Position numbers and translations under genes: made by a program
In this document: piece by piece, positions 35,554-45,413 of the stretch
Layout of the letters: every line of letters starts with the position of its first letter
Position numbering within the stretch: position 1 is the first letter of the stretch
Assembly (NCBI GenBank): GCA_028284665.1
Contig: JANQRG010000022.1
Location: 1 to 64,000 of the forward strand
Direction: 5' to 3'
Length of the DNA: 64,000 nt
Origin: Croceivirga sp.
GTDB taxonomy: Bacteria; Bacteroidota; Bacteroidia; Flavobacteriales; Flavobacteriaceae
Notes under the pieces: generated by a model
What the model saw: only the letters and a program-made list of their open reading frames with translations
What the model was told of the DNA's origin: nothing
The model's database searches: none

Positions 35554-37968
35554 ATGTTTAAGAGCTATCTAAAAATTGCACTGCGAACCCTTTGGAAAAA
35601 TCGACTTTTCACCATATTGGGAATTGTGGGTCTGTCAGTAGCCTTTGGAATTGCGATATTACTCACAATGGATTCCCTTCATGAGCTTTCGTTTGATAAA
35701 TTCCATACGAATCGGGATAATATCTATCAAGTCTATATTAAATGGCAGACTCCAAACGGTATGGAAGCCGGGATTAGTCAGCCTACACCATTTGCTGAAA
35801 CATTGCAGTCGGAAGTTTCCGGGGTGGCTAAAATTACGCGCCACGTTGAAGAAGAGGCATTGACCTTTTATAAGGAAAAAGAAATCAATTTGGATGCGCT
35901 TTATGTTGATGACGCTTTTTTTTCCATGTTCAGTTTTCCCGTAGTACAGGGTAGTAAAAGGAATCCTTTGGATGATCTCTCTTCGGCGGTAATTACGGAA
36001 ACAACGGCACAGAAATTATTTGGTGAAGAAAATCCAATAGGCAAGACGATAAACATTCAAATTAACGGCAAAAAGGAACCCTTCATGGTAGGAGCGATTT
36101 CCATTGATCCCCCGCAGGAAAGTTCCATAGAGTATGAAATAGCACTGCGATTCGAAAAAAATCCTGAGTACGCCGAAACCAAGGAACGCTGGAACGCGCA
36201 ATACCACGAAGTATTCTTGCAGTTGGAAAAAGAAGTTTCAGCTGAGGTTTTTGAAAAAAAGAGTCAAGCCTTTACCAATCTTCACTATGAAGGGTCGATT
36301 CAAAATCTGAAACGTGATGGCGCCTTACCGAACAAGGATGGTAATTATCTTCAGCTTGGTCTGGTCCCTCTTTCAGACATAAACTTTACAAGCTATGCAA
36401 AAGGGTTTGCCGAAACGAGTCGCAGTTCGGTATACCTTGTTTTGGGTCTTGCCTTTCTTATCTTGTTCATTGCTTGTGTCAATTTTATCAATATGAGCGT
36501 TGCAAAGAGTTCGCAACGCCTTCGAGAGATTGGTATGCGAAAGACCCTGGGAGCAGAGAAAAGGCAGCTTTTCATACAATTCTGGGGAGAAAGCCTAATC
36601 ATTTTCTTGGTTTCGATAGGCATCGGTATTTTGTTAAGTCTATTGCTACAAGAAAGCTTTCAGACCCTATTTCGCTCTAGTGCTTCTGTAACTATTTTGC
36701 TTTCCTCAGAAGTACTGCTTGCCGCAGTATTGTTGGTGGTGGTCATAACACTTCTTGTTGGAGGATATCCCGCCTTACAAATAAGTCGTCTAACTACTGT
36801 ACAATCGTTAAAAGGTAAATTGGAAAGTAATGGTAAAAACCGTTTACGAGACGGGTTGATCGTTGTTCAATTTGCCATTGCCATAGTATTGATCAGTGGC
36901 ACTTTTATCTTAAAAGGACAGATCGATTATATGCGAAATAAAGATTTGGGCTATAACAAAGAGCAGGTACTTTCTTTTCCTTTAACCGGAAAGAGAGACA
37001 GCTACAGCGCAGTCAAATTGCTTCGCAATGAACTTGCCGGGAAGCCCGATATTTTGGATATAACCGCGTCCAGTAATAACCTGGGAAGGGGGAAGGATGG
37101 TAGTCAGTATTCCAGTGTCTGGGGATTCGATTACAAAGAACAAGGGGTTCGGACAAATACGCTGACCGTGGACTATGATTATATCAAAACCCTTGGTTTG
37201 GAGCTTTTACAGGGAAGAAGTTTTGATAGTTCAAGGAAAAGCGATGAGCTATCGGCGATCATTAATGAAAGCATGGCGAGACAACTTAGAGAGGATAATG
37301 TATTGGGTGCTCAACTTCCCGCATCGGATAGCCTGAACTATACGGTTATCGGAGTGGTTAAGGACTATAATTTCCAGGATATTTCGAAGGCTATTGAACC
37401 GCTCACCTTATTGCTTAACAGAGAAGAAGGGTTATTGTATGCTTATGTTAAAGTGGCTTCATCCAACATGGCGAATTCGGTCAATGCCATAGAGGCTGCC
37501 TACAAAAAAATAGAACCGAATGCAGAATTTTTAGGTTCTTTTTTAGATGAGAACGTTGACCGGACTTTTAGACGGGAAAAAACCCTGGCCGCCCTTATTA
37601 CAAGCGGATCAGTAATTGCCATCCTCTTGAGCTGTATTGGTCTGTTTGCCATGTCCATGCTAATAACAGCACAGCGTACCAAGGAGATAGGTATTCGAAA
37701 GGTAATAGGTGCCAGTGTGGCTTCGGTAACCTATTTATTGACCAAAGACTTTCTGAAATTGGTCCTTATTGCCTTTGTAATTGCCGCTCCTATTGCATGG
37801 TGGTTTGGCCATAACTGGCTTCAAAACTACGCAAATCGGGTTGAGTTGAACTGGTACTTTTTTGCTTTTTCCGGTGTGTTGGCCCTTGTTATAGCTGTGT
37901 TGACCATAGGCTTAAGAACTATAAAATCGGCTTTGGCCAATCCAGTGGAAAGCCTTAGAACGGAATAA
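35554..37968 (+). CDS. P17: divergent double-FtsX ABC permease, 804 aa
   Basis: Starts MFKSYLKIALRTLWKN with AAATC before the ATG, 49 nt after P16. The first coupling motif is REIGMRKTLGA at 324 and the second KEIGIRKVIGA at 710; the tail is NPVESLRTE. The TM1 region reads GIVGLSVAFGIAILLTMDSLHELSFDKFH. The helix before the first motif ends CVNFINMSVAKS. TM6 reads CIGLFAMSMLITAQRTK, closer to P2 (CMGLFAMSAF) than to the GLFGL pattern of most copies. P18 begins only 10 nt downstream, the tightest junction in the array. Confidence 0.93.
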   Translation: MFKSYLKIALRTLWKNRLFTILGIVGLSVAFGIAILLTMDSLHELSFDKFHTNRDNIYQVYIKWQTPNGMEAGISQPTPFAETLQSEVSGVAKITRHVEEEALTFYKEKEINLDALYVDDAFFSMFSFPVVQGSKRNPLDDLSSAVITETTAQKLFGEENPIGKTINIQINGKKEPFMVGAISIDPPQESSIEYEIALRFEKNPEYAETKERWNAQYHEVFLQLEKEVSAEVFEKKSQAFTNLHYEGSIQNLKRDGALPNKDGNYLQLGLVPLSDINFTSYAKGFAETSRSSVYLVLGLAFLILFIACVNFINMSVAKSSQRLREIGMRKTLGAEKRQLFIQFWGESLIIFLVSIGIGILLSLLLQESFQTLFRSSASVTILLSSEVLLAAVLLVVVITLLVGGYPALQISRLTTVQSLKGKLESNGKNRLRDGLIVVQFAIAIVLISGTFILKGQIDYMRNKDLGYNKEQVLSFPLTGKRDSYSAVKLLRNELAGKPDILDITASSNNLGRGKDGSQYSSVWGFDYKEQGVRTNTLTVDYDYIKTLGLELLQGRSFDSSRKSDELSAIINESMARQLREDNVLGAQLPASDSLNYTVIGVVKDYNFQDISKAIEPLTLLLNREEGLLYAYVKVASSNMANSVNAIEAAYKKIEPNAEFLGSFLDENVDRTFRREKTLAALITSGSVIAILLSCIGLFAMSMLITAQRTKEIGIRKVIGASVASVTYLLTKDFLKLVLIAFVIAAPIAWWFGHNWLQNYANRVELNWYFFAFSGVLALVIAVLTIGLRTIKSALANPVESLRTE

Positions 37969-37978
37969 AGGAAACACT

Positions 37979-40402
37979 ATGTACAAACTATTTCTAAAAA
38001 TCGCGACAAGGTATTTGCTCAAAAACAGGCTTTATTCCTTCATAAATATCTTTGGCTTGGCTGTGGGCACCGCTTGTTTTATCCTCATAATGCTCTATGT
38101 CAACAATGAAAAAAGCTATGATACCTTCCCAGGTTCAGAAAATATCTATCGCGCATATATGGATTACCTGGAAGGGGATAAATGGGTTGCCGGAGATGCG
38201 AATAGCTATATCGTAACAGGGGAAACCCTAAAGGAAAACTTTCCTGAAATACGTAATTATGCCCGGCTCCGCTATTTTACCAACCTTGTGCTTATCAAAG
38301 AAAATGAGGTTTTTGAAAACAATAAAGGTTCATTGGCTGATCCTTCTTTTTTAGCGCTTTTTGACCTTAAACTAAAACAGGGGAATGCGAAAGGTGCTCT
38401 AAATGAGCCTTATTCCATTGTACTAACCGAATCTTTGGCCAAAAAACTATTTGGCAAGGAAGAACCCATGGGTAAAACCATTAAACTGTTTAATGCAAAC
38501 AGTCCTGCTTTTACTATTACGGGAGTTCTAAAAGAAAATAACCGGAAAACCCATATCCCGAACGATTTCTTGGTTTCGTTCAGCACTTTTAGAGCCTGGG
38601 ATGCTTTTGAGGGGGACTGGGAATATACCTGGAATCAAAATGTCTACTATACTTATTTGAGCTTAGCTCCTGGTACTAATACAGTGCAACTGCAACAAAA
38701 GATAAAGGATCTCAAAATTGAAGCCCTACCCTACGAAAGGCATAATATTGAACCTTTAGAGGATATTCATCTGTATTCTAATAAGCCCTATGAGGCTCAG
38801 GCAAATGGTAGTGTACAAAGAGTACGGTTCCTTTTTGCGATCGGGCTAATCATCATTATCCTCTCCTGGTTGAACTATATCAATCTTTCTACTGCCAAAT
38901 CACTGGAACGGGCTAAGGAGACAGGGATACGCAAAATTGCCGGAGCACAAAAGCCACAGATTATAATGCAGTCACTTTTGGAGTCATTAGTATTGAATGG
39001 CATTGCCGTTGCCATTGCTTTTGGTATCGTATTACTGATTTTACCCGCCTTTAGTGTTTTTATTAACCAGGACTTGACTTTTGGAATTGCTAACCTTTAT
39101 CAGGCGCTTCCACTATTTGGTTTCATACTGCTAGGGGCCATAGTTTCCGGAATATACCCCGCTTTTGTTTTAAGCAATTATACTCCTGCCAAAACCTTAA
39201 AAGGAAAAGTACAGACCTCCCCAATGGGCTTAACCGTTAGGAAAGGATTAATTATCGGGCAGTTTTTTGCCACCATTATCCTGATTGTAGGCACCCTTAT
39301 CGTAAACAAGCAGATCAGGTTTTTAAAAGAACAGCCCATTGGTGCGGATTTGCAACAAGTAGTAGCCCTTCACTGGCAGGTTCTTGATGTCGCACCGGAT
39401 GCTGATTCAACCCTTGTGAGCGGGATAAAAACGTTTAAGGATAAACTGCAAAACCTCCCTTTTGTAACAAAAATGGCGACAGCTAACACTTTTCCGGGAG
39501 GTCGATACGAGGACCTGGGATCCAGTGCCGGTATCATTTTTCCAAACGGAACCCTTGATGAGAAAAGAATAACCTACAATTATGCCGTTAGTCCGGAATT
39601 TTTTGAATTGATGGATTTTGAATTTGCCGCCGGGGAGCCGTTTAAAGCAAATTCACGCGGTTCTAGTAATGAGATTGTCATGAACGAGAAATTTATCCGG
39701 TTCATGGGTATATCCGACATGGAGGCGGCCATAGGCAAAACGGTAAAATTCTGGGAACAGGAATGGACCATTTCCGGAGTGCTGAAAGACTACCATCATT
39801 TTGGACTGAAAACGGGTATCGAACCAATATTCATACGATACAGCCCCAGCGCTGATAACATTCTCATAAAACTAAACGAACGGGCAGTTACTTCTGGTGG
39901 TTTGGCAGCAGCCATGACCCAAATTGAAACAACCTGGAAGGAACTATTCCCTCAAAGCACTTTCAATTATACCTTTCTTGATGAAAATTTCGAAGCCCAA
40001 TACAAGGAAGACAAGGCTTTTGGTACCGCATTTCAAATTTTCACAGCATTGTCCATTTTGATAGCGTCATTGGGGCTGTTTGGACTCACGTCCTATACCG
40101 TTGTTAGGCGCAAAAAGGAAATCGGGGTACGAAAAGTAAATGGCGCAACGGTAATCCAGATATTATCTCTTTTGAACAAGGATTTTGTAAAATGGGTAAG
40201 CTTTGCCTTTACGATTGCCGTTCCGGTTTCATGGTATGTTATGAACCAATGGTTGGAGGGTTTTGCCTATAAGACTAATCTTAGTTGGTGGGTTTTTCTA
40301 GTATCGGGACTCTCAGCACTTTTGATCGCATTAATCACTGTGAGCTGGCAAAGTTTTAAAGCTGCAATCGTAAATCCTGTTCAAACTCTTAGAGACGAAT
40401 AA
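37979..40402 (+). CDS. P18: double-FtsX ABC permease, 807 aa
   Basis: Starts MYKLFLKIATRYLLKN, unusual in having Tyr2 and lacking the KNYL core; AACACT precedes the ATG. Coupling motifs are KETGIRKIAGA at 313 and KEIGVRKVNGA at 713; Ala and Asn replace Leu before the final Gly-Ala. The tail is NPVQTLRDE. The features WLNYINLSTAKS, ESLVLNGIAVAIA and a PCD2 junction QIRFLKEQPIGADLQQVV make P3 the likely sister. TM6 ends ASLGLFGLTSYTVVRRKKE. An 83-nt gap without recognisable signals separates it from P19. Confidence 0.93.
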   Translation: MYKLFLKIATRYLLKNRLYSFINIFGLAVGTACFILIMLYVNNEKSYDTFPGSENIYRAYMDYLEGDKWVAGDANSYIVTGETLKENFPEIRNYARLRYFTNLVLIKENEVFENNKGSLADPSFLALFDLKLKQGNAKGALNEPYSIVLTESLAKKLFGKEEPMGKTIKLFNANSPAFTITGVLKENNRKTHIPNDFLVSFSTFRAWDAFEGDWEYTWNQNVYYTYLSLAPGTNTVQLQQKIKDLKIEALPYERHNIEPLEDIHLYSNKPYEAQANGSVQRVRFLFAIGLIIIILSWLNYINLSTAKSLERAKETGIRKIAGAQKPQIIMQSLLESLVLNGIAVAIAFGIVLLILPAFSVFINQDLTFGIANLYQALPLFGFILLGAIVSGIYPAFVLSNYTPAKTLKGKVQTSPMGLTVRKGLIIGQFFATIILIVGTLIVNKQIRFLKEQPIGADLQQVVALHWQVLDVAPDADSTLVSGIKTFKDKLQNLPFVTKMATANTFPGGRYEDLGSSAGIIFPNGTLDEKRITYNYAVSPEFFELMDFEFAAGEPFKANSRGSSNEIVMNEKFIRFMGISDMEAAIGKTVKFWEQEWTISGVLKDYHHFGLKTGIEPIFIRYSPSADNILIKLNERAVTSGGLAAAMTQIETTWKELFPQSTFNYTFLDENFEAQYKEDKAFGTAFQIFTALSILIASLGLFGLTSYTVVRRKKEIGVRKVNGATVIQILSLLNKDFVKWVSFAFTIAVPVSWYVMNQWLEGFAYKTNLSWWVFLVSGLSALLIALITVSWQSFKAAIVNPVQTLRDE

Positions 40403-40485
40403 CGCAAAAATAAATCTTACAAACCGACGACATTTCTTTAAAAAACAATGAACACTTTTTGAGCCATAATCCTAAACCCTGAAAA

Positions 40486-42864
40486 ATGTTTAAGCACACT
40501 ATTCTTTTGTACCTAAGGAAAATTCAAAAACACAAGAGTACCTTTTTCATCAATTTGATAGGTTTATCATCGGGTATGGCCTGTGTACTGCTTGTATACC
40601 TCTGGGTATCCGATGAACTTGCAATGGATACGTTTCATGAACACGATGAGCGACTGTATCAAGTGCGTAGAAATGTACCCGTAGCTCCGGGAGAGCTAGC
40701 CACCTTCTCATCCAATTCAAGCTTAATGCTCACGGCCCTGCAGGAGGAGGTTCCCGAAGTGGAATTGGCAACTGCAGTCTACGAATCTGACAACAACGCC
40801 CGCTTGGAAACCAAGGACAAAAAACTGAGTGCCTTTGGTGTAATGGCCAGTGCTGACTTTTTCAAAGTCTTTTCATACCCTTTACTATCGGGGGACAAAA
40901 ATACAGTCTTGACAGAGGTGAATTCCGTGGTCATTTCGAGTGAATTGGCAGCCAGTTTTTTTGGTGAAGGCGTTGACCCGATGGGAAAAACCCTCGCTAT
41001 TAAAGAAGGTGAAGAAGAAATTGATGATGTTTTCACTGTTTCCGGGGTTTTCGAGGTACCAAAAAACTCTTCTCAGCAATTCGACTTTATCCTACCCTAC
41101 AAAACCTTTCTTAAGTTTAGAGATCCTGATGATATTGCATGGTATAGCAATAGCTCAAGTGTATATGTGCTGTTAGCCCCCGGAACGGATATCAATGCCT
41201 TCACTCAGAAAATGGCCGATTTTGTATCAAAACGGAACCAGTATCTCAAGGGTGAACAGGTTGTATTTACCAAATACAGTGACAATTACCTAAGGGGGAA
41301 TTTTGAGAACGGAAAACAGGCTGGTGGGCGAATCAATTATGTAATTCTATTTTCAATAGTAGCACTATTCGTATTATCAATTGCTTGCATCAACTTTATG
41401 AACCTATCCACGGCAAGGGCCACAAGACGGTTGAAGGAAGTAGGTGTTAAAAAGGCGATTGGTGCCAACAGAAAATCGTTGATCCTTCAATTTCTTTCGG
41501 AATCCCTTTTACTGTCTTTCTTTTCTTTGGGCTGTGCCGTTCTTATGGTATTGCTATTATTGCCCTGGTACAATACCATTACCGGTAAGGAGCTCACATT
41601 TGCTGTTGAACCTCAAATAGTGCTTACACTTTGCTTAATTGCCCTAATGACAGGGCTGGTTTCCGGAAGTTACCCAGCCCTATATTTAACAAAGTTCAGC
41701 GCTGTGAAGGTCTTGAAGGGAAAAATCAATACTTCTTTCGGCGATCTTTTGGCTCGAAAAGGATTGGTCATTTTTCAATTTAGCATCTCTGTTTTATTGA
41801 TCGTGGCCGTAAGCGTTATTTACATGCAATTGGATTACATTCAATCAAAAAATCTAGGTTATGATAAAGACAACGTCATGATCTTTGAGATACAAGATGG
41901 GTTAATCGACAAGGTGGATGTCTTTCTTGAACAGGCGAAGCAGCTACCAGGTGTGGTCAATGCGACCTATATGCAAGGAGGAATGACAAATTTCAGTAAT
42001 TCCTCAAGAGGGCATTCCTGGCCAGGACAAACGGAAGAGTCCAAGCACATTAGTTTTAGACATGCCCATGTTGGTCCGGAATTCATAGAAACCATGGGAA
42101 TCGAATTAAAGGAAGGCAGGACCTATAGCAATGAAAAGCCTAACAACGAATCAAAAATTATATTGAATGAGACGGCCGTTGAGGTCATGGGGCTTGAAAA
42201 TCCTATTGGAACTGTAATTGATATGCGGGGGCCTAATAGGGAAATAATCGGTGTGGTAAAAGACTTTAATATCCAATCCCTATACAATGAGATCGCCCCT
42301 ATGGCACTATTATGCCGAACAGAATGGATCAGTAATTTAGTAGTCAAAATCAAAGCAGGCGAAGAAAAAATTGCCATTGCCTCCCTGGAAAAGCTTTACA
42401 ACGAATTTAATCCCGGGCTTACCTTCGATTTTCGCTTTTTGGACAATCAATACCAGGAGCTGTATCAGTCCGAACAACGGGTATCAACACTTTCAAAGTA
42501 TTTTGCCGGAATGGCCATTTTAATTTCTTGTCTGGGCCTTTTTGGTTTGGCTGCTTTTTCCGCAGAACGTAGAAAAAAGGAAATCAGCATTCGTAAAGTT
42601 TTGGGGCAAACGGTTTCACAAGTCACGGTAATGCTTTCCGGTGAATTCATGAAATTAGTTTTCATTTCGATAGTAATCGCTCTGCCCATAGCCTACCTTT
42701 TAGCAACAAATTGGCTTTCACAATTTGCTTATAGTATTTCACTGCATGCAGGGTATTTTATTAGCGCTGGGGTTGTGGCTATCTTGGTGGCGGTACTAAC
42801 TGTTGGAAGCCAGGCTATGAATGCAGCCAATAAAAATCCGGTTCACGCCCTTAAAGACGAATAA
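40486..42864 (+). CDS. P19: double-FtsX ABC permease, 792 aa
   Basis: Starts MFKHTILLYLRKIQKH, a diverged N-terminus in which the usual KNYLKIAWRNL is barely recognisable, and the ATG is preceded by GAAAA rather than ATC. Coupling motifs are KEVGVKKAIGA at 317 (Lys for Arg) and KEISIRKVLGQ at 698; the tail is NPVHALKDE. PCD1 and the TM2 entry (FENGKQAGGRINYVILF) relate it to P12 and P16. A small insertion, KEGEEEIDDVFTVSG, lies near residue 175. With P20 it forms the diverged end of the array next to the ATPase. Confidence 0.93.
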   Translation: MFKHTILLYLRKIQKHKSTFFINLIGLSSGMACVLLVYLWVSDELAMDTFHEHDERLYQVRRNVPVAPGELATFSSNSSLMLTALQEEVPEVELATAVYESDNNARLETKDKKLSAFGVMASADFFKVFSYPLLSGDKNTVLTEVNSVVISSELAASFFGEGVDPMGKTLAIKEGEEEIDDVFTVSGVFEVPKNSSQQFDFILPYKTFLKFRDPDDIAWYSNSSSVYVLLAPGTDINAFTQKMADFVSKRNQYLKGEQVVFTKYSDNYLRGNFENGKQAGGRINYVILFSIVALFVLSIACINFMNLSTARATRRLKEVGVKKAIGANRKSLILQFLSESLLLSFFSLGCAVLMVLLLLPWYNTITGKELTFAVEPQIVLTLCLIALMTGLVSGSYPALYLTKFSAVKVLKGKINTSFGDLLARKGLVIFQFSISVLLIVAVSVIYMQLDYIQSKNLGYDKDNVMIFEIQDGLIDKVDVFLEQAKQLPGVVNATYMQGGMTNFSNSSRGHSWPGQTEESKHISFRHAHVGPEFIETMGIELKEGRTYSNEKPNNESKIILNETAVEVMGLENPIGTVIDMRGPNREIIGVVKDFNIQSLYNEIAPMALLCRTEWISNLVVKIKAGEEKIAIASLEKLYNEFNPGLTFDFRFLDNQYQELYQSEQRVSTLSKYFAGMAILISCLGLFGLAAFSAERRKKEISIRKVLGQTVSQVTVMLSGEFMKLVFISIVIALPIAYLLATNWLSQFAYSISLHAGYFISAGVVAILVAVLTVGSQAMNAANKNPVHALKDE

Positions 42865-42885
42865 TCACCTGTTTATGTGAAAGCT

Positions 42886-45354
42886 ATGTTTAAAAACTAT
42901 ATTAAAGTTGCTTTTAGGAATATTCTGAAACATAAACTGTTTTCAGTAATTAATGTTTTAGGACTATCTGTAAGCATGGCCACCTGTCTATTGATTATCC
43001 TTTTGATCTATAGCCAAAAGCAAATGGATGGCTTTCACGAAAAGCGGGATAGGATAGTGCGTATCATAAGTGAGGATGAAGGTTTTTCTTGGGCATCAAC
43101 CCCACTGCCATTAGGTAAAATGCTTTCAGAAAACTACCCCCATATAATAGAAGATGCGGTGCAGATAAAGTCAAGTTTTGTGGGTGGCGACATGATATTT
43201 GGTGAAAACAGAATTCCTTTGGCCGGTCGCTATGCAGATGACCGCTTCTTTGCTGTTTTTGACTTCAACTTGATTGCAGGGGATGCAGCAACTGTTTTGA
43301 AAGCGCCCTTCTCCATTGTACTTACCAAGACATCAGCAGAAAAACTGTTTGGAGATACCAATCCTATTGGCAAGGCCGTAAAACTGAATGATATCGGTTT
43401 GAATGCAATGGGTATTGATCTCATTCTTACCGAAAACAAAGAAACCGTGTTGGGTGATTTTGTGGTTACCGGTGTCACGGACAATACTTTGCCTTCACAT
43501 ATTCAGTTTGATTTTTTAGTTTCTATGTCTACCCTTCCTTCCCTGGTAAAACAAGGGAAAAGCGATGCCATTTTTGATAATTGGGAAAACTATTTTGATG
43601 CGTATCTCTATCTGTTGTTGAAAGAAGGGGTTTCCGAAAAAGATTTGGAACCTATCCTAAATGATACCGCCTCAGAAAAATATGCTCGCCTTGAGGATGT
43701 CAATATTACGTTTGACTCGGAAAAACTATCTCAAATCAATTTGAGCAGGTTTCATCAAAATCCACTAAGTCTACGAATACCTGTAGAAGTTATTTATGTA
43801 CTTTCCTTTTTAGGTATCATTGTCCTTTTTTCTGCCTGTTTTAACTATGTGAACCTATCTTTTGCCCGATCCCTTACCCGGTCTAAGGAAATTGGGATTA
43901 GAAAAACGATGGGGGCCGCACGTTACCAGGTATTTGTCCAGTTTATACTGGAATCCGTGATTGTTGGACTGCTATCGTTGGCCATCGCCATCGGATTACT
44001 CCAAGGGTTAAGCCGAATGTTCCTGGACCTATGGATCAACCAATTCTTGATTTTGGACTTTCGATTTGATATCGTTCTTTTTTTGGTATTTGTTGCGTTC
44101 AGTATTGTGGTCGGGCTGATGGCAGGTCTACTTCCCGCCTCTTTTTTATCTTCGTTTTCGCCGATAAAGACCCTTCGCAATTCCAAAGGGGTAATACTTG
44201 GAAAAGGCAAGGGCTTGCACCTCAGAAAAGGTTTGGTGGTCTTACAATTCTGTGCCTCCCTCCTCTTTATAATTACGACACTGTTGATTTTTTCGCAACT
44301 CAATTATTTAATGGAGAAAGAATACGGATTTGACCAAAACCATGTCATCAACCTAAAGTTACAGGGTGTGGATCATGAAACTTTAGCTGATGAACTTTCC
44401 AAAAACCCAGCCATTCAGAGCATTTCGGCAAGTTCTTTTGTTCCCGGCACAGGTGGGTATAGCGGTGGGGTACTGATTAAAAATAGGTTCTCTGAAGGTG
44501 ATCCTGATTTATCATCAAGTTTTATTGCCGTAGATCAGCACTTTATTCCCAATTTGAAAATAGAACTTAAAGCCGGAACTAATTTCCCATCCGAGATGCC
44601 AGTGCACAATGAAGAATACGTCATACTCAATGAAGCAGCTGCAAAATTGTTGGGCCATAGTCAACCAAAAGAAGTGGTGGGCGAAACGGTCCTAATAGGA
44701 GAAGATCAAACCCCAGTAAAGGTAATTGGGCTAACGGCCAATTTTATATATGACCTGTTGTCGGAAGCAACGTCCACCGATCCCCTGGTCATAAGGTATT
44801 TACCAAATGAATTTGCGTATTTGAACATTCGTTATACCCCAACAGCAAGTACAAAATCCATATTATCATATGTTGAACAAAAATGGAAGGGGATGGATAA
44901 GGTGCATTCCCTTAAGTATCATCTTTATGAAGATGAGTTAAAGGGGACCAATGCCATCTTTTCGGATATCATGTACATCTTAGGGTTTATTTCCTTCTTA
45001 ACCATTACCATATCAACACTTGGCCTTTTGGGTATAGCGGCCTTTACTGCTGAATCAAAAAGGAAAGAAATTAGTATTCGAAAAGTACATGGGGCAAAGA
45101 CAAAAAACATTACTTATTTATTGTCCAAAGGCTTTTTGCCACTGTTTACAATTGCCATTGTGGTCACAATCCCCCTAAGTTATTTCGTAAATGCACTTTG
45201 GCTTGAAGAGTTCGCATATAAAGTCAACTTTAGCCCATGGATTTTTGTTGTAGGGGTTGGAATAATGTTTACCACTGGTTTTGGAACCATTTTGTCACAA
45301 ACCCTTTCTGTAGCTAACGATAACGGTCTTTTAAAAAGATTAAAAGAGGAATAA
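42886..45354 (+). CDS. P20: most divergent double-FtsX ABC permease, 822 aa
   Basis: The frame could start at a GTG (42877), but the ATG at 42886 gives the family start MFKNYIKVAFRNILKH. Longest intact copy: PCD1 has an extra loop (LNDIGLNAMGIDLILTENK, near residue 168). Coupling motifs are KEIGIRKTMGA at 334 and KEISIRKVHGA at 727. The normal tail is absent; the protein ends in SVANDNGLLKRLKEE, keeping only the final acidic residue pattern. TM6 reads TLGLLGIAAFTAESKRKE. As the permease directly before the ATPase gene (59-nt gap), it may be the original partner of that ATPase, with the others derived or recruited. Confidence 0.93.
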   Translation: MFKNYIKVAFRNILKHKLFSVINVLGLSVSMATCLLIILLIYSQKQMDGFHEKRDRIVRIISEDEGFSWASTPLPLGKMLSENYPHIIEDAVQIKSSFVGGDMIFGENRIPLAGRYADDRFFAVFDFNLIAGDAATVLKAPFSIVLTKTSAEKLFGDTNPIGKAVKLNDIGLNAMGIDLILTENKETVLGDFVVTGVTDNTLPSHIQFDFLVSMSTLPSLVKQGKSDAIFDNWENYFDAYLYLLLKEGVSEKDLEPILNDTASEKYARLEDVNITFDSEKLSQINLSRFHQNPLSLRIPVEVIYVLSFLGIIVLFSACFNYVNLSFARSLTRSKEIGIRKTMGAARYQVFVQFILESVIVGLLSLAIAIGLLQGLSRMFLDLWINQFLILDFRFDIVLFLVFVAFSIVVGLMAGLLPASFLSSFSPIKTLRNSKGVILGKGKGLHLRKGLVVLQFCASLLFIITTLLIFSQLNYLMEKEYGFDQNHVINLKLQGVDHETLADELSKNPAIQSISASSFVPGTGGYSGGVLIKNRFSEGDPDLSSSFIAVDQHFIPNLKIELKAGTNFPSEMPVHNEEYVILNEAAAKLLGHSQPKEVVGETVLIGEDQTPVKVIGLTANFIYDLLSEATSTDPLVIRYLPNEFAYLNIRYTPTASTKSILSYVEQKWKGMDKVHSLKYHLYEDELKGTNAIFSDIMYILGFISFLTITISTLGLLGIAAFTAESKRKEISIRKVHGAKTKNITYLLSKGFLPLFTIAIVVTIPLSYFVNALWLEEFAYKVNFSPWIFVVGVGIMFTTGFGTILSQTLSVANDNGLLKRLKEE

Positions 45355-45413
45355 AACAAACAATTTCTGCCTGAAAATCAGTCAGATGCTCAAAAATTAT
45401 TTAAATTAAAATT

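Noticed and set aside
40403-40485. Possible third copy of the sigma-54-like element before P19
   Set aside because: TTTTTGAGCCATAA only loosely resembles TTTTGGCATGATAA, and there is no TGTCA...TGACA palindrome upstream.
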